From the NCBI RefSeq assembly GCF_009914765.1, contig NZ_WYDS01000019.1:37146-101145 (forward strand): a stretch of 64,000 nucleotides of DNA. The letters run 5' to 3'. The position numbers and the translations under genes were made by a program. The stretch is from Halodesulfovibrio sp. MK-HDV. Lineage in GTDB: Bacteria; Desulfobacterota; Desulfovibrionia; Desulfovibrionales; Desulfovibrionaceae. The notes under the pieces are model-generated. The model worked only from the letters and a program-made list of their open reading frames with translations, did not search any database and was not told the DNA's origin. This document shows positions 7,648 through 15,739 of the stretch, in pieces. Every line of letters starts with the position of its first letter. The first letter of the stretch is position 1.

Positions 7648-9132
7648 TTAAACGCCTTTGCGAACGATTTCGAGCAGGGTACGAACGCCAAAGCCGGTTG
7701 CGCCGCCCTTGGTGTTGTATGCAGGGCCTGCGATGTCGAGGTGTGCCCAGCGTACATCTTTTTCAACAAACTGTTTGAGGAATAGTGCTGCGTGGATTGC
7801 GCCACCTTCACGGGAACCAACGTTTTTCATATCAGCAACGTCAGATTTGAGGGTCTCGAAGTATGAGTCCCACAATGGCATTGGCCAGTATCTGTCGCCA
7901 ACGAGCTCACCTGTATCGGTGATTGTTTTTGAAAGCTCATCGTCTGTTGAAAATACTGCTGCTGCGTGAGCGCCGAGAGCTACAACACATGCACCGGTGA
8001 GGGTTGCAAGGTTGATGAGTGCTGCCGGTTTAAACTCATTCTGTGCGTAGGTGAGTGCATCAACAAGAATGAGACGACCTTCTGCATCAGTGTTGATAAC
8101 CTCAATGGTTTTACCGTTGAGGGAGGTTACAACGTCACCCGGGTGGGTAGCTGTTGAGCTTGGCATGTTGTCGGTACATGGAGTGATGCCGATAACGCGA
8201 CGTTCGATGTCGGAGTTACCAAGTGCTTCGAACAGGCCGAATACTGCGCCTGCGCCGCCCATGTCGCATTTCATTTCATGCATACCGAGTGATGGTTTCA
8301 AAGAGATCCCGCCGGTATCAAAGGTAACGCCTTTACCTACGAACACGATAGGATCGTCGGTTTCGGTACCTTTTGGTGCATGTTCAAGAACAATAAATTT
8401 TGGTTCGGCATCGGAACCGGCAGCAACGGACATGAATGCGCCCATGCCAGCTTTTTCGATTTCTTTACGACCAAGAATGGTGCGTTTGAAATTGTATTTT
8501 TTGCCGAGTTCTTCTGCTTTCTCAGCGAGCACTGCAGGGGTGATGACGTTTGCAGGAGCATTTACGAGATCGCGGGTGTAGTTAACGCCCGCAGCTGCTG
8601 CTTCACCACGACGTGCTGCTGCATGAAGTTCGTCCGGGAAATTTTCTTCAGAAGAAAGCAGACCCATCCAGCGAGGTGTGTGTGCAGGTTCTTTCTGAGT
8701 AGTTTTGAGCGCGTCGTATGTGTGAAGGGCAATGAGTGCGGAAGCAACGGCTTCTTCGATGAGCACTGCGTTTTCTTCATCAATGGTGTCGATGGTTTCA
8801 ACAGGAATTGCGCATGTGTCTACTTTGAGTTCTCTGCATTTGAGTGCTGCTGTTTTTACAGCGTCGCGGAGTACTTTAAGAGTAAATGATTTGCGTTCAC
8901 CAAGGCCGACGATGATAGCGCGTGGCAGTGGGATAGAAGGGTGACCGTATGCAACGGTTACCTGATTCTTTTCGCCTTTTGCATCCTGAATTGCAGGAGT
9001 AATGGTAATCCAAGGAATAGTTTCGCTAAGATTAGGGATGCTTTCTGTTACTGCTTCATCTTTGAAATTGAAAAGAAGAACAGTGTTTGCCTGCCACTCA
9101 GCGGCTGGTGCCTGTTGGAATCGAAGATCCAT
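7648..9132 (-). CDS. pepA: leucyl aminopeptidase (M17 family)
   Basis: A 494-residue M17 aminopeptidase that removes N-terminal residues from peptides using two metal ions; cytoplasmic hexamer in the family. The C-terminal catalytic domain carries KGVTFDTGGISLKPS (metal-binding Lys and Asp), MKCDMGGAGAV and the signature NTDAEGRLILVDAL. The start at 9132 (MDLRFQQ) is chosen because GGAG lies 6 nt upstream; the frame is open for 19 more codons without a good ribosome binding site. It lies downstream of malic enzyme on the same strand, with a hairpin in the gap, and has a clear terminator. Confidence 0.95.
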   Translation of the reverse strand: MDLRFQQAPAAEWQANTVLLFNFKDEAVTESIPNLSETIPWITITPAIQDAKGEKNQVTVAYGHPSIPLPRAIIVGLGERKSFTLKVLRDAVKTAALKCRELKVDTCAIPVETIDTIDEENAVLIEEAVASALIALHTYDALKTTQKEPAHTPRWMGLLSSEENFPDELHAAARRGEAAAAGVNYTRDLVNAPANVITPAVLAEKAEELGKKYNFKRTILGRKEIEKAGMGAFMSVAAGSDAEPKFIVLEHAPKGTETDDPIVFVGKGVTFDTGGISLKPSLGMHEMKCDMGGAGAVFGLFEALGNSDIERRVIGITPCTDNMPSSTATHPGDVVTSLNGKTIEVINTDAEGRLILVDALTYAQNEFKPAALINLATLTGACVVALGAHAAAVFSTDDELSKTITDTGELVGDRYWPMPLWDSYFETLKSDVADMKNVGSREGGAIHAALFLKQFVEKDVRWAHLDIAGPAYNTKGGATGFGVRTLLEIVRKGV

Positions 9133-9190
9133 GTTTGTCTCCACAGCAGATTGTCCGGGAGGCCCGGTAGTTGATTGGTTTCTATGCACG

Positions 9191-9230
9191 ATAGCGGCGC
9201 GTTATGCAGAACATGACGCGCCGCTTTTAT
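9191..9230. other. intergenic hairpin between malic enzyme and pepA genes
   Basis: A GC-rich stem (GCGGCGCG with CGCGCCGC) with a 13-nt loop and TTTTATT on the plus-strand side. Both neighbours read on the minus strand, where no T-run follows, so it may be an mRNA-stabilising or attenuating hairpin rather than a full terminator. Confidence 0.5.
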
Positions 9231-9287
9231 TGTCCATCTGGCAGTATAAGGCCGGAACGGCTTGGAGTCCAGATGCGAGACGCAATC

Positions 9288-10607
9288 TTACTTGGAATAG
9301 TAGCTTGCTACAAACGCATCAACGCGTTTGTGTGATGCTTCCAAGCGTGCAGTGAGTTCTTTTTTGTATACGTCAAAGTCGTCAATATCCAGACGCGCTA
9401 CGCCAGTTTCCATTGCAGTTCTAGCTACTTCAGGAACAACCCATTCAAGAATACGTGGGTCGAGCGGTTTAGGAATAACGTAGTCGGTGCCAAATTCCAA
9501 AGAATCTACACCGTATGCTTCACAAATTGACTGCGGTACCGGCTCTTTTGCAAGTTTTGCAAGAGCTGTTGCAGCAGCAATTTTCATAGCTTCGTTGATT
9601 TCAGTTGCACATGTATCCAATGCGCCGCGGAAGATGTACGGGAAGCCGGAAACGTTGTTGATCTGGTTCGGGAAGTCGGAACGGCCTGTGCCCATGATGC
9701 AATTTGGAGATGCTTCTTTTGCGTCAGGGTAAGGGATTTCCGGATCAGGGTTTGCCATTGCAAAGATGATTGGATTTTCCGCCATGGAAGCAACCATTTT
9801 TTTGGAAAGCAAATCTTTTGCGGAAAGGCCGAGGAAGCAGTCTGCACCCTTCAAAACGTCTTCGAGGGAGCCGTGATCTTTTTCCTGTGCGAACTCAGCT
9901 TTGTATTTGTTGAGTCCTTCACGACCGGAATGAATAAGGCCGCGGGAGTCAAACATGAAGATGTTTTCACGTTTAACGCCGAGTGCTACGTAGAATTTGG
10001 AACATGCAATGCCAGCTGCGCCTGCGCCCACAACAACAACTTTGAGTTTTTCAATGTCGCGGTTGGTGATTTCGCATGCGTTAATGATGGCTGCGCCGGA
10101 GATAACTGCGGTGCCGTGCTGATCATCGTGGAAAACAGGGATGTCCATTTCGCGTTTCAGTGTTTCTTCAATGTAGAAACACTCAGGTGCTTTAATGTCT
10201 TCGAGGTTGATGCCGCCGAATGTTGGTTCCATTGCCTTAACTGTGGCGATGAACTGGTCTGCATCTTTAATGTCGAGGTTGATGTCGAACACATCAATAT
10301 CTGCGAAAGTTTTAAACAGAACGCCTTTGCCTTCCATAACAGGCTTTGCTGCTAAGGGGCCGATATTGCCAAGGCCGAGCACGGCTGTGCCGTCTGTAAC
10401 TACACCGACAAGGTTCGAGCGGTTTGTGTAGAGGGCTGCTGTTTCCGGATCAGCATGAATTGCTTTGCATGCTTCTGCAACACCCGGAGAGTAAGCCAGA
10501 GAGAGGTCTTTCTGTGAACCGCATGGTTTTACTGGAACAACTTCAACTTTACCGCAGCGAGGAGCTTTGTGGTACTCCAGCGCTTCTTCTTTTGTGAATA
10601 ACGCCAT
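9288..10607 (-). CDS. malic enzyme (malate dehydrogenase, oxaloacetate-decarboxylating)
   Basis: A 439-residue malic enzyme of the short bacterial type, without the phosphotransacetylase-like domain of MaeB. Seen are [51 protein letters not shown] and the Rossmann segment [11 protein letters not shown]. It would oxidatively decarboxylate malate to pyruvate with NAD(P)+, linking C4 acids to pyruvate. The start at 10607 (MALFTKEEA) is preferred over an ATG 52 codons upstream, because AAAGG precedes it and the upstream residues do not match the family. The cofactor cannot be decided by eye. Confidence 0.92.
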   Translation of the reverse strand: MALFTKEEALEYHKAPRCGKVEVVPVKPCGSQKDLSLAYSPGVAEACKAIHADPETAALYTNRSNLVGVVTDGTAVLGLGNIGPLAAKPVMEGKGVLFKTFADIDVFDINLDIKDADQFIATVKAMEPTFGGINLEDIKAPECFYIEETLKREMDIPVFHDDQHGTAVISGAAIINACEITNRDIEKLKVVVVGAGAAGIACSKFYVALGVKRENIFMFDSRGLIHSGREGLNKYKAEFAQEKDHGSLEDVLKGADCFLGLSAKDLLSKKMVASMAENPIIFAMANPDPEIPYPDAKEASPNCIMGTGRSDFPNQINNVSGFPYIFRGALDTCATEINEAMKIAAATALAKLAKEPVPQSICEAYGVDSLEFGTDYVIPKPLDPRILEWVVPEVARTAMETGVARLDIDDFDVYKKELTARLEASHKRVDAFVASYYSK

Positions 10608-11295
10608 TTTTTTGAACCTTTGTTTACCTTGGGCGAGTTGTGCACGCAGTAAGAGGTGTCCGGAGGCGGAACTGATAATCGCAGGGGCTTGTGCTCCCTT
10701 GGTTATAAAATCAGTACCGGAGCCGTTACACTGCTTAAAGAATGCGATGAAAATTGCTTTCAAATGGCTTTAAGCATCTTGCCACGTGAAAGCAAGTAAA
10801 TCCTCATAGTTGTGTTTTATAATTATAAGAAAAGCGATGTAGTTTTATTTTTACAATGCAGGGTGAACCGATGAAGTATTCGAGACGCAATGCTCTTTCC
10901 GGGGAGTCGTTTCGTCAAAATACCAGATAAAAAAATGACACGTCCAGCAGTGAGGAATGTTTTTTTGTTCTTTGTAAGTGTGACAGTCGCGGGTTCCCTC
11001 GCGAGCCATCACGGTATAGTCGCAGGCAATGACAAAAGACTGTTGTTGCAGTTGGTACGCAGTAGTTATGTCAAAACACTATCAGTGAATCTCGTCAGTA
11101 ACTTGACGTGAAATATACGAACTGCCTGCTCATCTATACAAGGTATACGGAATGTTTGAACATAATGTAGCGGAGTGATAGAAACAAAAATTCTTGTGAA
11201 AGCCTTTAAATTCAAGTGGTTATTTGTTTTGACGTACAAGGGCGATACTCTGTATGCAAAATTACATCGTCCGTTCAGTTTGTGTTGGAATATCC
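10608..11295. other. long intergenic region, no supported gene
   Basis: About 690 bp between malic enzyme and the sigma-54 promoter. Only short open frames occur, none with both a ribosome binding site and a recognisable product. Fragments in two frames (MKYSRRNALSG at about 10871, and AVRNVF followed by VSVTVAG) faintly recall molybdate-binding TOBE domains, but this is too weak to annotate. Confidence 0.5.
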
Positions 11296-11313
11296 GTGGC
11301 ATAGAAATTGTAT
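11296..11313 (+). promoter_or_regulatory. sigma-54 promoter of the 11365-12326 unit
   Basis: TGGCAT then AAATTGTA places the -24 GG at 11298-11299 and the -12 G at 11310, with the required 10-nt spacing; the usual C after that G is T. The start of transcription would fall near 11322, about 40 bp before the first gene. Confidence 0.5.
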
Positions 11314-11364
11314 TACTGCGAGTGACGGAAAATTTCGCCTTATCAGGCATCAGGAGGCTCAATA

Positions 11365-11967
11365 ATGATTGTTATTGACGGTAATGCAGCAGAATACAAT
11401 GTTAACGCTTTTTCAAACCTTGAGGAATTGCTCGTCAAGGTTATGGAGGACGAGCTTGAGGATAGAATTGTTACTGACGTGTTCGTAGACGAGACGCAGT
11501 TTCAGGAAGAATATCCAAATCAGGCTGGTCAGGTAGAAACTAGCTCCTTTGAGCGCGTTGAGATTAAAAGCGTTCCTATGAACGAATTTGCTCTCGGTAT
11601 TGTTGCAGAACTTGATAAAGTTGTTGCACTTATGGAAAACAGCTCCCATCACATCGCGGGCATGTTCCGCAATGGTCAGGAAGCTGAAGCACTCGCGTTA
11701 TTTACTGAGTTGCTTAACGTATTACACGATTTTATGGGCATGCTCGCCGTACTGCGTAGCGAATACGTGCATGAAAAAGAAGAGCTGTTTGAAACAACAG
11801 TTGAAGAAGTTTCTGCCCAGTTCGAAAGTATGGGTGAGTCTACCAGTAAAGAAGATTGGCATGCTCTTGCTGAAATTCTTGATGGTGATTTTGCAACTGC
11901 CGTTTCCCGCTGGAAAAGCGTTGTCGCTGTTATGCGTGGGAAATTGGAGAATGTCTGCGAGGAATAA
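11365..11967 (+). CDS. hypothetical protein, first gene of a sigma-54-driven pair
   Basis: A 200-residue acidic protein I do not recognise. It has no signal peptide or membrane segment and is predicted to be mostly helical from about residue 70 (ALGIVAELDKVVALMEN, and later a run of Glu-rich helix). An excellent ribosome binding site, AGGAGG, lies just before the ATG. The next gene starts 5 bp after its stop and looks like a flagellar export chaperone, and the promoter is of the sigma-54 type often used by flagellar operons, so a motility role is plausible. No flagellar structural gene is in the window, so this remains an inference. Confidence 0.7.
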   Translation: MIVIDGNAAEYNVNAFSNLEELLVKVMEDELEDRIVTDVFVDETQFQEEYPNQAGQVETSSFERVEIKSVPMNEFALGIVAELDKVVALMENSSHHIAGMFRNGQEAEALALFTELLNVLHDFMGMLAVLRSEYVHEKEELFETTVEEVSAQFESMGESTSKEDWHALAEILDGDFATAVSRWKSVVAVMRGKLENVCEE

Positions 11968-11972
11968 AAGGT

Positions 11973-12326
11973 ATGGCAAACAGCCTTACATTGCTTGACG
12001 AAGCCCTCCGGATTGGGGAGCGAGAACTGGAAGCCTTGAAGAATGGTGACATGGATGTTGCTGATGAGGCCGCTGTGGAGCGTGAACGTCTTATTTCTGA
12101 GGCGTGGGCAATCCGAACAGGTGATATAGAGGGTGATTTACGACAAAAGCTTCTGAAAATGCAGAATGTTCAATTACTGCTGACAGATGAACTAAAGAAG
12201 TTGCACGCCTCATTAAAGTCTCAACTTATAGCAAGTAAGAAAAAGTCATCAGGTTACCGTGGTTACCAGAAGTCGGTAACAAGACCGGGAACTTCAATTT
12301 CCAATTGCTTGGACAGGCAAGGGTAG
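11973..12326 (+). CDS. FlgN/FliT-like flagellar chaperone candidate
   Basis: A 117-residue protein, helical over its first 85 residues (EALRIGERELEALKNGD, then WAIR and a long amphipathic helix) with a basic, Ser-rich C-terminal tail. Size, all-helical layout and the early acidic helix followed by RERLISEAW resemble FlgN/FliT-type chaperones, which hold hook-associated proteins or flagellin subunits for export. AAAGG precedes the ATG and the gene is coupled to the upstream one by a 5-bp gap. A strong terminator follows at 12419. The family assignment rests on general features, not on a diagnostic motif. Confidence 0.6.
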   Translation: MANSLTLLDEALRIGERELEALKNGDMDVADEAAVERERLISEAWAIRTGDIEGDLRQKLLKMQNVQLLLTDELKKLHASLKSQLIASKKKSSGYRGYQKSVTRPGTSISNCLDRQG

Positions 12327-12418
12327 TGGCTGTGTGCTATTGCATACGCACTGCTGCATATTGCTGATGACCTAGAGTATATATTTCCGGACCGCAAGGT
12401 TCAGATAATACGTTGAAA

Positions 12419-12465
12419 GCGTGGTATGCCTTCACACAAAAGTGTGAAGGGGTGCCGCGCTTTTA
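12419..12465 (+). terminator. strong Rho-independent terminator after the FlgN-like gene
   Basis: A stem of nearly 19 bp runs from GCGTGG through CCTTCACAC, with a four-base AAAA loop, to GTGTGAAGG and GTGCCGCGC, followed by TTTTA. It closes the 11365-12326 unit. Confidence 0.85.
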
Positions 12466-12956
12466 TGCGTTTATCCCGTCAAAACGAGTGTGAGCTGGGA
12501 GTTCGCACGGAATTGATTGTGTGGCCGAACCTCCTACTATTATTGTCAGTATTACGTTGCAGGACTATGTGGAGTGACAATCGCATGTATCAATGCCTAA
12601 TTTGCAGGTTTTATTAACTGTAGATTGGAATTAAGTGCACTAAAATATAGAGAAAGAGTAAAATAGCGACTGTTGTATGTATAAAATAATGAAATAATTA
12701 CATGTAACAACAGTAAATATAAAAACAATAATGCTTGTTGGACTGTTAAAAACCGTTCCTTGTTGCGTATAAAAAAATGAACAAGCTAGAAGTGTAGTAA
12801 GTTATTATAAAGAATGGTGTTAATTGAAAATATTATGGCAATAGATTCGCTATCCGCTATTGTTGGGATGCTGAAAAGAGCAGAGTCCCTTGGCAAGGTA
12901 TTATAAGTATTATTCTTGCTCAACAGTCTTGTCACATAAATCTAGTGAGGAATGCT
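12466..12956. other. AT-rich intergenic region upstream of the lipoprotein array
   Basis: About 490 bp, strongly AT-rich from 12600. A 30-codon open frame at 12814-12906 is present but has no convincing ribosome binding site. The promoter of the lipoprotein array should lie here; I cannot pick one -10/-35 pair with confidence. Confidence 0.5.
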
Positions 12957-13550
12957 ATGAAACTAACACGTTGCTTGTTTATTGTAATCGCACTGATGGT
13001 GCTTGCAGGCTGCGCTCAAACTCAGGCTGGCGAGCCGATGCGAGTGTACGGCAGTGCAAAAACCGTAGTGCCAAGTGGTTATTCAATGCTTGGTTCCACA
13101 ACTGTAAGTGTTTTACCTGACACCATAAATGTTCCGGTGGAAGGTATGTACCCATACCAGAGATGGAATTCTGAAATTTACGGAATGGGTGAATGTTACG
13201 TCATTGTACAGAAAATGGTGTTCAACAACTCGTTCTACCGCTTTAAATCATTGGTCGGCTCTACCTCAGAAATGTGGGGCACAGCTTGGAGAAAAGGTGA
13301 CTACACCCTCTCATCGAACACTACGCAAGTAGAATACGCAAAATACTTTGCAAGTATCCGCGAGAATGGCGGACAAGTAGCACCTATGTATAGAGTAACT
13401 ATGTATGATCAAAAGATCACACCTGCTGTTGTTGCACGTGTAATCAGCCTTACTCCTACCGACGTAGGCGGTCTGGCCGCAATGCCATCCTTTAATGATC
13501 TATATCAGTACTACGAGTACGGAAATGGTTTTGGTGGTAGCAATTCGTAG
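12957..13550 (+). CDS. lipoprotein of unknown function, array member 1
   Basis: A 197-residue predicted lipoprotein: signal peptide with lipobox LAGC at residues 16-19. The mature part is related to the proteins encoded at 13631 and 14405. Shared features with the 14405 protein are YGSAK..VPSGY, the PYQR block, GxGExY, WGTAWR, EYAKYFASIRENGG, VAPMYRVTMYD and VARVISLTP. The start at 12957 is chosen over the ATG at 12945 because GAGG would touch the latter directly. I do not recognise the family. Ala at +2 after the lipid-anchored Cys is compatible with outer-membrane sorting if the Lol rules of enterics apply. A terminator follows at 13575. Confidence 0.85.
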   Translation: MKLTRCLFIVIALMVLAGCAQTQAGEPMRVYGSAKTVVPSGYSMLGSTTVSVLPDTINVPVEGMYPYQRWNSEIYGMGECYVIVQKMVFNNSFYRFKSLVGSTSEMWGTAWRKGDYTLSSNTTQVEYAKYFASIRENGGQVAPMYRVTMYDQKITPAVVARVISLTPTDVGGLAAMPSFNDLYQYYEYGNGFGGSNS

Positions 13551-13574
13551 TGGATGTAATCATATAAGTAAAAA

Positions 13575-13612
13575 TTGCCCTCGGAGTATACTTCGGGGGC
13601 ATTCTTTTTTTT
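13575..13612 (+). terminator. terminator after lipoprotein 1
   Basis: An 11-bp stem (GCCCTCGGAGT with ACTTCGGGGGC, two G-U pairs) followed by ATTCTTTTTTTT. Genes 2 and 3 of the array therefore probably have their own promoters or depend on readthrough. Confidence 0.85.
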
Positions 13613-13630
13613 GAAGGGGGTACCGCAGGT

Positions 13631-14350
13631 ATGAAACGACGACAACTGGGGCTCATAGTGTTCCTTCTTTGCTGTGTATCCATGGCAGGGTGTTCAAAAA
13701 TTTTTCCTTCAGTGTTTGGCGATGATGCGATGTTTGGCAAAACTGTTCAGGAACAACGTGAAGAGGTGTATGGGCATATCATTATTGACCTACCTACTAC
13801 ATTTACCGCTCTCGGTACGGTGGAAGTGCTGTGGAGCCCTGATGTCACTATTCCTGACCTGACTCTTCCTCAGAAGTTAGAAACCAAAGTCTATAAAGAT
13901 GGCGGCGCTTACTATTTGACGCAATGGACCCGACTTGGAACTGAAAAATATTATTTTGAAACGTTGAAAAATGAAAACACAGATCGATGGGGCTATAAGT
14001 GGCAATTGACAACATTTACAGTACCCGCGAATACAGATAATCAAGAATACAGTCAGTATATTAAGTACATGAAGGAACAAGGCGGAAAGTTGGCGCCGGC
14101 CTTTGCTGTGAATGTGTATGCAAAACGTTTTTCAGGACGTGTCATTGTGCGGGTGATTGAATTGACACCTTCGAAAGATGAAAACACGCCCATTCCGCAA
14201 TTTAGTCAATTGTATCCGGTTGTGCCGTTGCAAACGGTTGATAAGTCTGAAGCAGAAAGTACACTTCAAGCAGAAAAGACACTTGAAGTAGATAATACAT
14301 TGGAAGCAGGAAATTCACTTGAAGCAGAAAATAAACTTATTTCACAATAA
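13631..14350 (+). CDS. lipoprotein of unknown function, array member 2
   Basis: A 239-residue predicted lipoprotein with lipobox MAGC at residues 18-21. The mature domain is a diverged relative of members 1 and 3: TDRWGYKWQL, QEYSQYIKYMKEQGG, KLAPAFAVNVY and IVRVIELTP line up with WGTAWR, EYAKY, VAPMYRVTMY and VARVISLTP. Between residues about 75 and 115 it has its own insert relative to the others. The last 30 residues form about five degenerate six-residue repeats of the type xSLEAEN, rich in Glu, a low-complexity tail not present in its neighbours. The function is unknown. Confidence 0.82.
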   Translation: MKRRQLGLIVFLLCCVSMAGCSKIFPSVFGDDAMFGKTVQEQREEVYGHIIIDLPTTFTALGTVEVLWSPDVTIPDLTLPQKLETKVYKDGGAYYLTQWTRLGTEKYYFETLKNENTDRWGYKWQLTTFTVPANTDNQEYSQYIKYMKEQGGKLAPAFAVNVYAKRFSGRVIVRVIELTPSKDENTPIPQFSQLYPVVPLQTVDKSEAESTLQAEKTLEVDNTLEAGNSLEAENKLISQ

Positions 14351-14354
14351 AATG

Positions 14355-14383
14355 GATGTTGCTCTGTGCGACATTGCTTTTTA
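14355..14383 (+). terminator. weak terminator after lipoprotein 2
   Basis: An 8-bp stem with two G-U pairs (GATGTTGC/GCGACATT) followed by GCTTTTT, immediately after the stop of member 2. Confidence 0.55.
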
Positions 14384-14404
14384 GCTAAGAGATGAGAGGG
14401 AATT

Positions 14405-14986
14405 ATGCAAAAGCTATCGAAGATATGTATGTTGATGGCGGCACTGTTGATTATGTTTGGCTGTGGTCCGACATCTAATGCGCAGGCAGATATGCACACG
14501 GTGTACGGCACAGCTAAGGTTGATATACCGAGTGGATATAAAAATATTGGCGGATTGAGTGTCTCGGTTACACCGAAGACATGGGAAAGTGGTAGTTATC
14601 CATACCAGAGATTTAATACAACAGTTTTTGGTGACGGTGAGTCATATATTCTTTCTCAAACTATGCAGGTTTCCGGTAACAGATATTATGTCCGTCCACT
14701 TAGTGGAACGAATGTTTCCAGATGGGGTACCGGTTGGCGCATGAATACCTACCAGCTTGATCCAGCCACTGCGAGTGCTGAATATGCCCGGTACATTGAG
14801 TATATTAGGGGAACTGGCAACCCGGTGGCTGCTAGCTACAGAATGGAAATGTACGACAAATTGATAGGGCGTAAACTTGTAGCGCGTGTGTTAGTTCTGA
14901 CACCGGACACTATAAGTGGTTATGCGGCAGCTCCACTCGCAAGAGAATTGTATACTCTTGATAGAGATGACTTCCGATCTCGTTAG
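14405..14986 (+). CDS. lipoprotein of unknown function, array member 3
   Basis: A 193-residue predicted lipoprotein with lipobox IMFGC ending at Cys-20. It is the closest relative of member 1: YGTAKVDIPSGY, SVSVTPKTW, SYPYQRFNTTVFGDGESY, SRWGTGWR, EYARYIEYIRGTG, YRMEMYD and LVARVLVLTPD match at equivalent positions. The ribosome binding site GAGAGGG is well placed. A strong terminator follows at 15041. The function is unknown; conserved aromatic and Gly/Pro residues point to a compact beta-rich domain, which is an inference. Confidence 0.85.
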   Translation: MQKLSKICMLMAALLIMFGCGPTSNAQADMHTVYGTAKVDIPSGYKNIGGLSVSVTPKTWESGSYPYQRFNTTVFGDGESYILSQTMQVSGNRYYVRPLSGTNVSRWGTGWRMNTYQLDPATASAEYARYIEYIRGTGNPVAASYRMEMYDKLIGRKLVARVLVLTPDTISGYAAAPLARELYTLDRDDFRSR

Positions 14987-15040
14987 TATTTGAACCGGAC
15001 ATTGCTCTTGGTTCAGAATTATTCTGGAATAAAAAAAACA

Positions 15041-15077
15041 AAACATCCTGCCCGTGATACGGGCGGGATGTTTTTTT
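15041..15077 (+). terminator. terminator closing the lipoprotein array
   Basis: A near-perfect stem ACATCCTGCCCGT/CGGGCGGGATGT followed by TTTTTTT; an A-run on the other side lets it also serve the minus strand. Confidence 0.9.
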
Positions 15078-15142
15078 AGGTGCTTAAAAGAATGGCAAAA
15101 TTTTTTTGGGAAAAGCCATTCAAAAAGGCGCTAGCGGAACAA

Positions 15143-15454
15143 TTAAAGGAATAATCCTTTAATCTGTGAGAATAATCCGCCGATGCGAGGGGTTTTGACA
15201 TGTGCTGGGGTTGCATTTGAAATGCTAGTCAAAAGTACCTCATTTAATTCGCTGAAGGCTGCATCAATTTGGTTTAATTGAAATTGTAGTTTGCGAGCAC
15301 TTTTTTCCTGATCCTTTGAGAGCTTTAGCATTGTCTCAAGATGCTGAGCCTGAAGGTGATCCACTCTGTACATAATATACTCTCTTACCGGTTCCCCCCG
15401 GAAACGGCGTGTTGATACTGAACTCTGATAGATGTTCTCCCCTTCGAACATCAA
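15143..15454 (-). CDS. hypothetical small coiled-coil protein
   Basis: A protein of up to 103 residues that I do not recognise. The middle (about residues 30-80) is a heptad-like helix (HLQAQHLETMLKL, then KLQFQLNQIDAAFSEL), followed by a short hydrophobic C-terminus (IGGLFSQIKGLFL). The start is doubtful. The longest form begins with TTG at 15454, or ATG at 15451, without a good ribosome binding site; an ATG at 15373 has GAGAG at proper distance and would give 76 residues. It is convergent with the lipoprotein array and downstream of pnp beyond a terminator. Confidence 0.45.
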   Translation of the reverse strand: MMFEGENIYQSSVSTRRFRGEPVREYIMYRVDHLQAQHLETMLKLSKDQEKSARKLQFQLNQIDAAFSELNEVLLTSISNATPAHVKTPRIGGLFSQIKGLFL

Positions 15455-15693
15455 GGACAGGCTACGTTATCTATCAGACATGGTTTATGTCAATTGGATT
15501 TACTTTTTATCGAAAGATTTTAGGATACTGAGAGAACTTTTCAATGCTGGGTCTTTTTTTATTTTTTTGAAGAATTGGTTCTTCATAAGGGGCGTGCTTT
15601 GCGAAGTTGTTCAGGTAGTGCGGCAGGTTGGGGAAAAGCCGCATTGTTGTACAAAAAATTGAGGGAAAAATTTTCAAGATACCGCAAGTGCAA

Positions 15694-15727
15694 AAAAAAG
15701 AGCGGAAGCAATGCTTCCGCTCTTTTA
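15694..15727 (-). terminator. pnp terminator
   Basis: Perfect stem AAGAGCGGAAGC/GCTTCCGCTCTT; on the minus strand a T-run follows, 15 bp beyond the pnp stop. Confidence 0.92.
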
Positions 15728-15739
15728 TAATGTCATAGA

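Noticed and set aside
10871..11111. Possible remnant of a molybdate-binding TOBE (Mop) protein
   Set aside because: Short pieces such as MKYSRRNALSG and AVRNVF resemble TOBE starts, but they lie in different frames with stops and the match is by eye only.
12814..12906. 30-codon open frame upstream of the lipoprotein array
   Set aside because: No good ribosome binding site, no known relative, and of a length expected by chance in AT-rich DNA.
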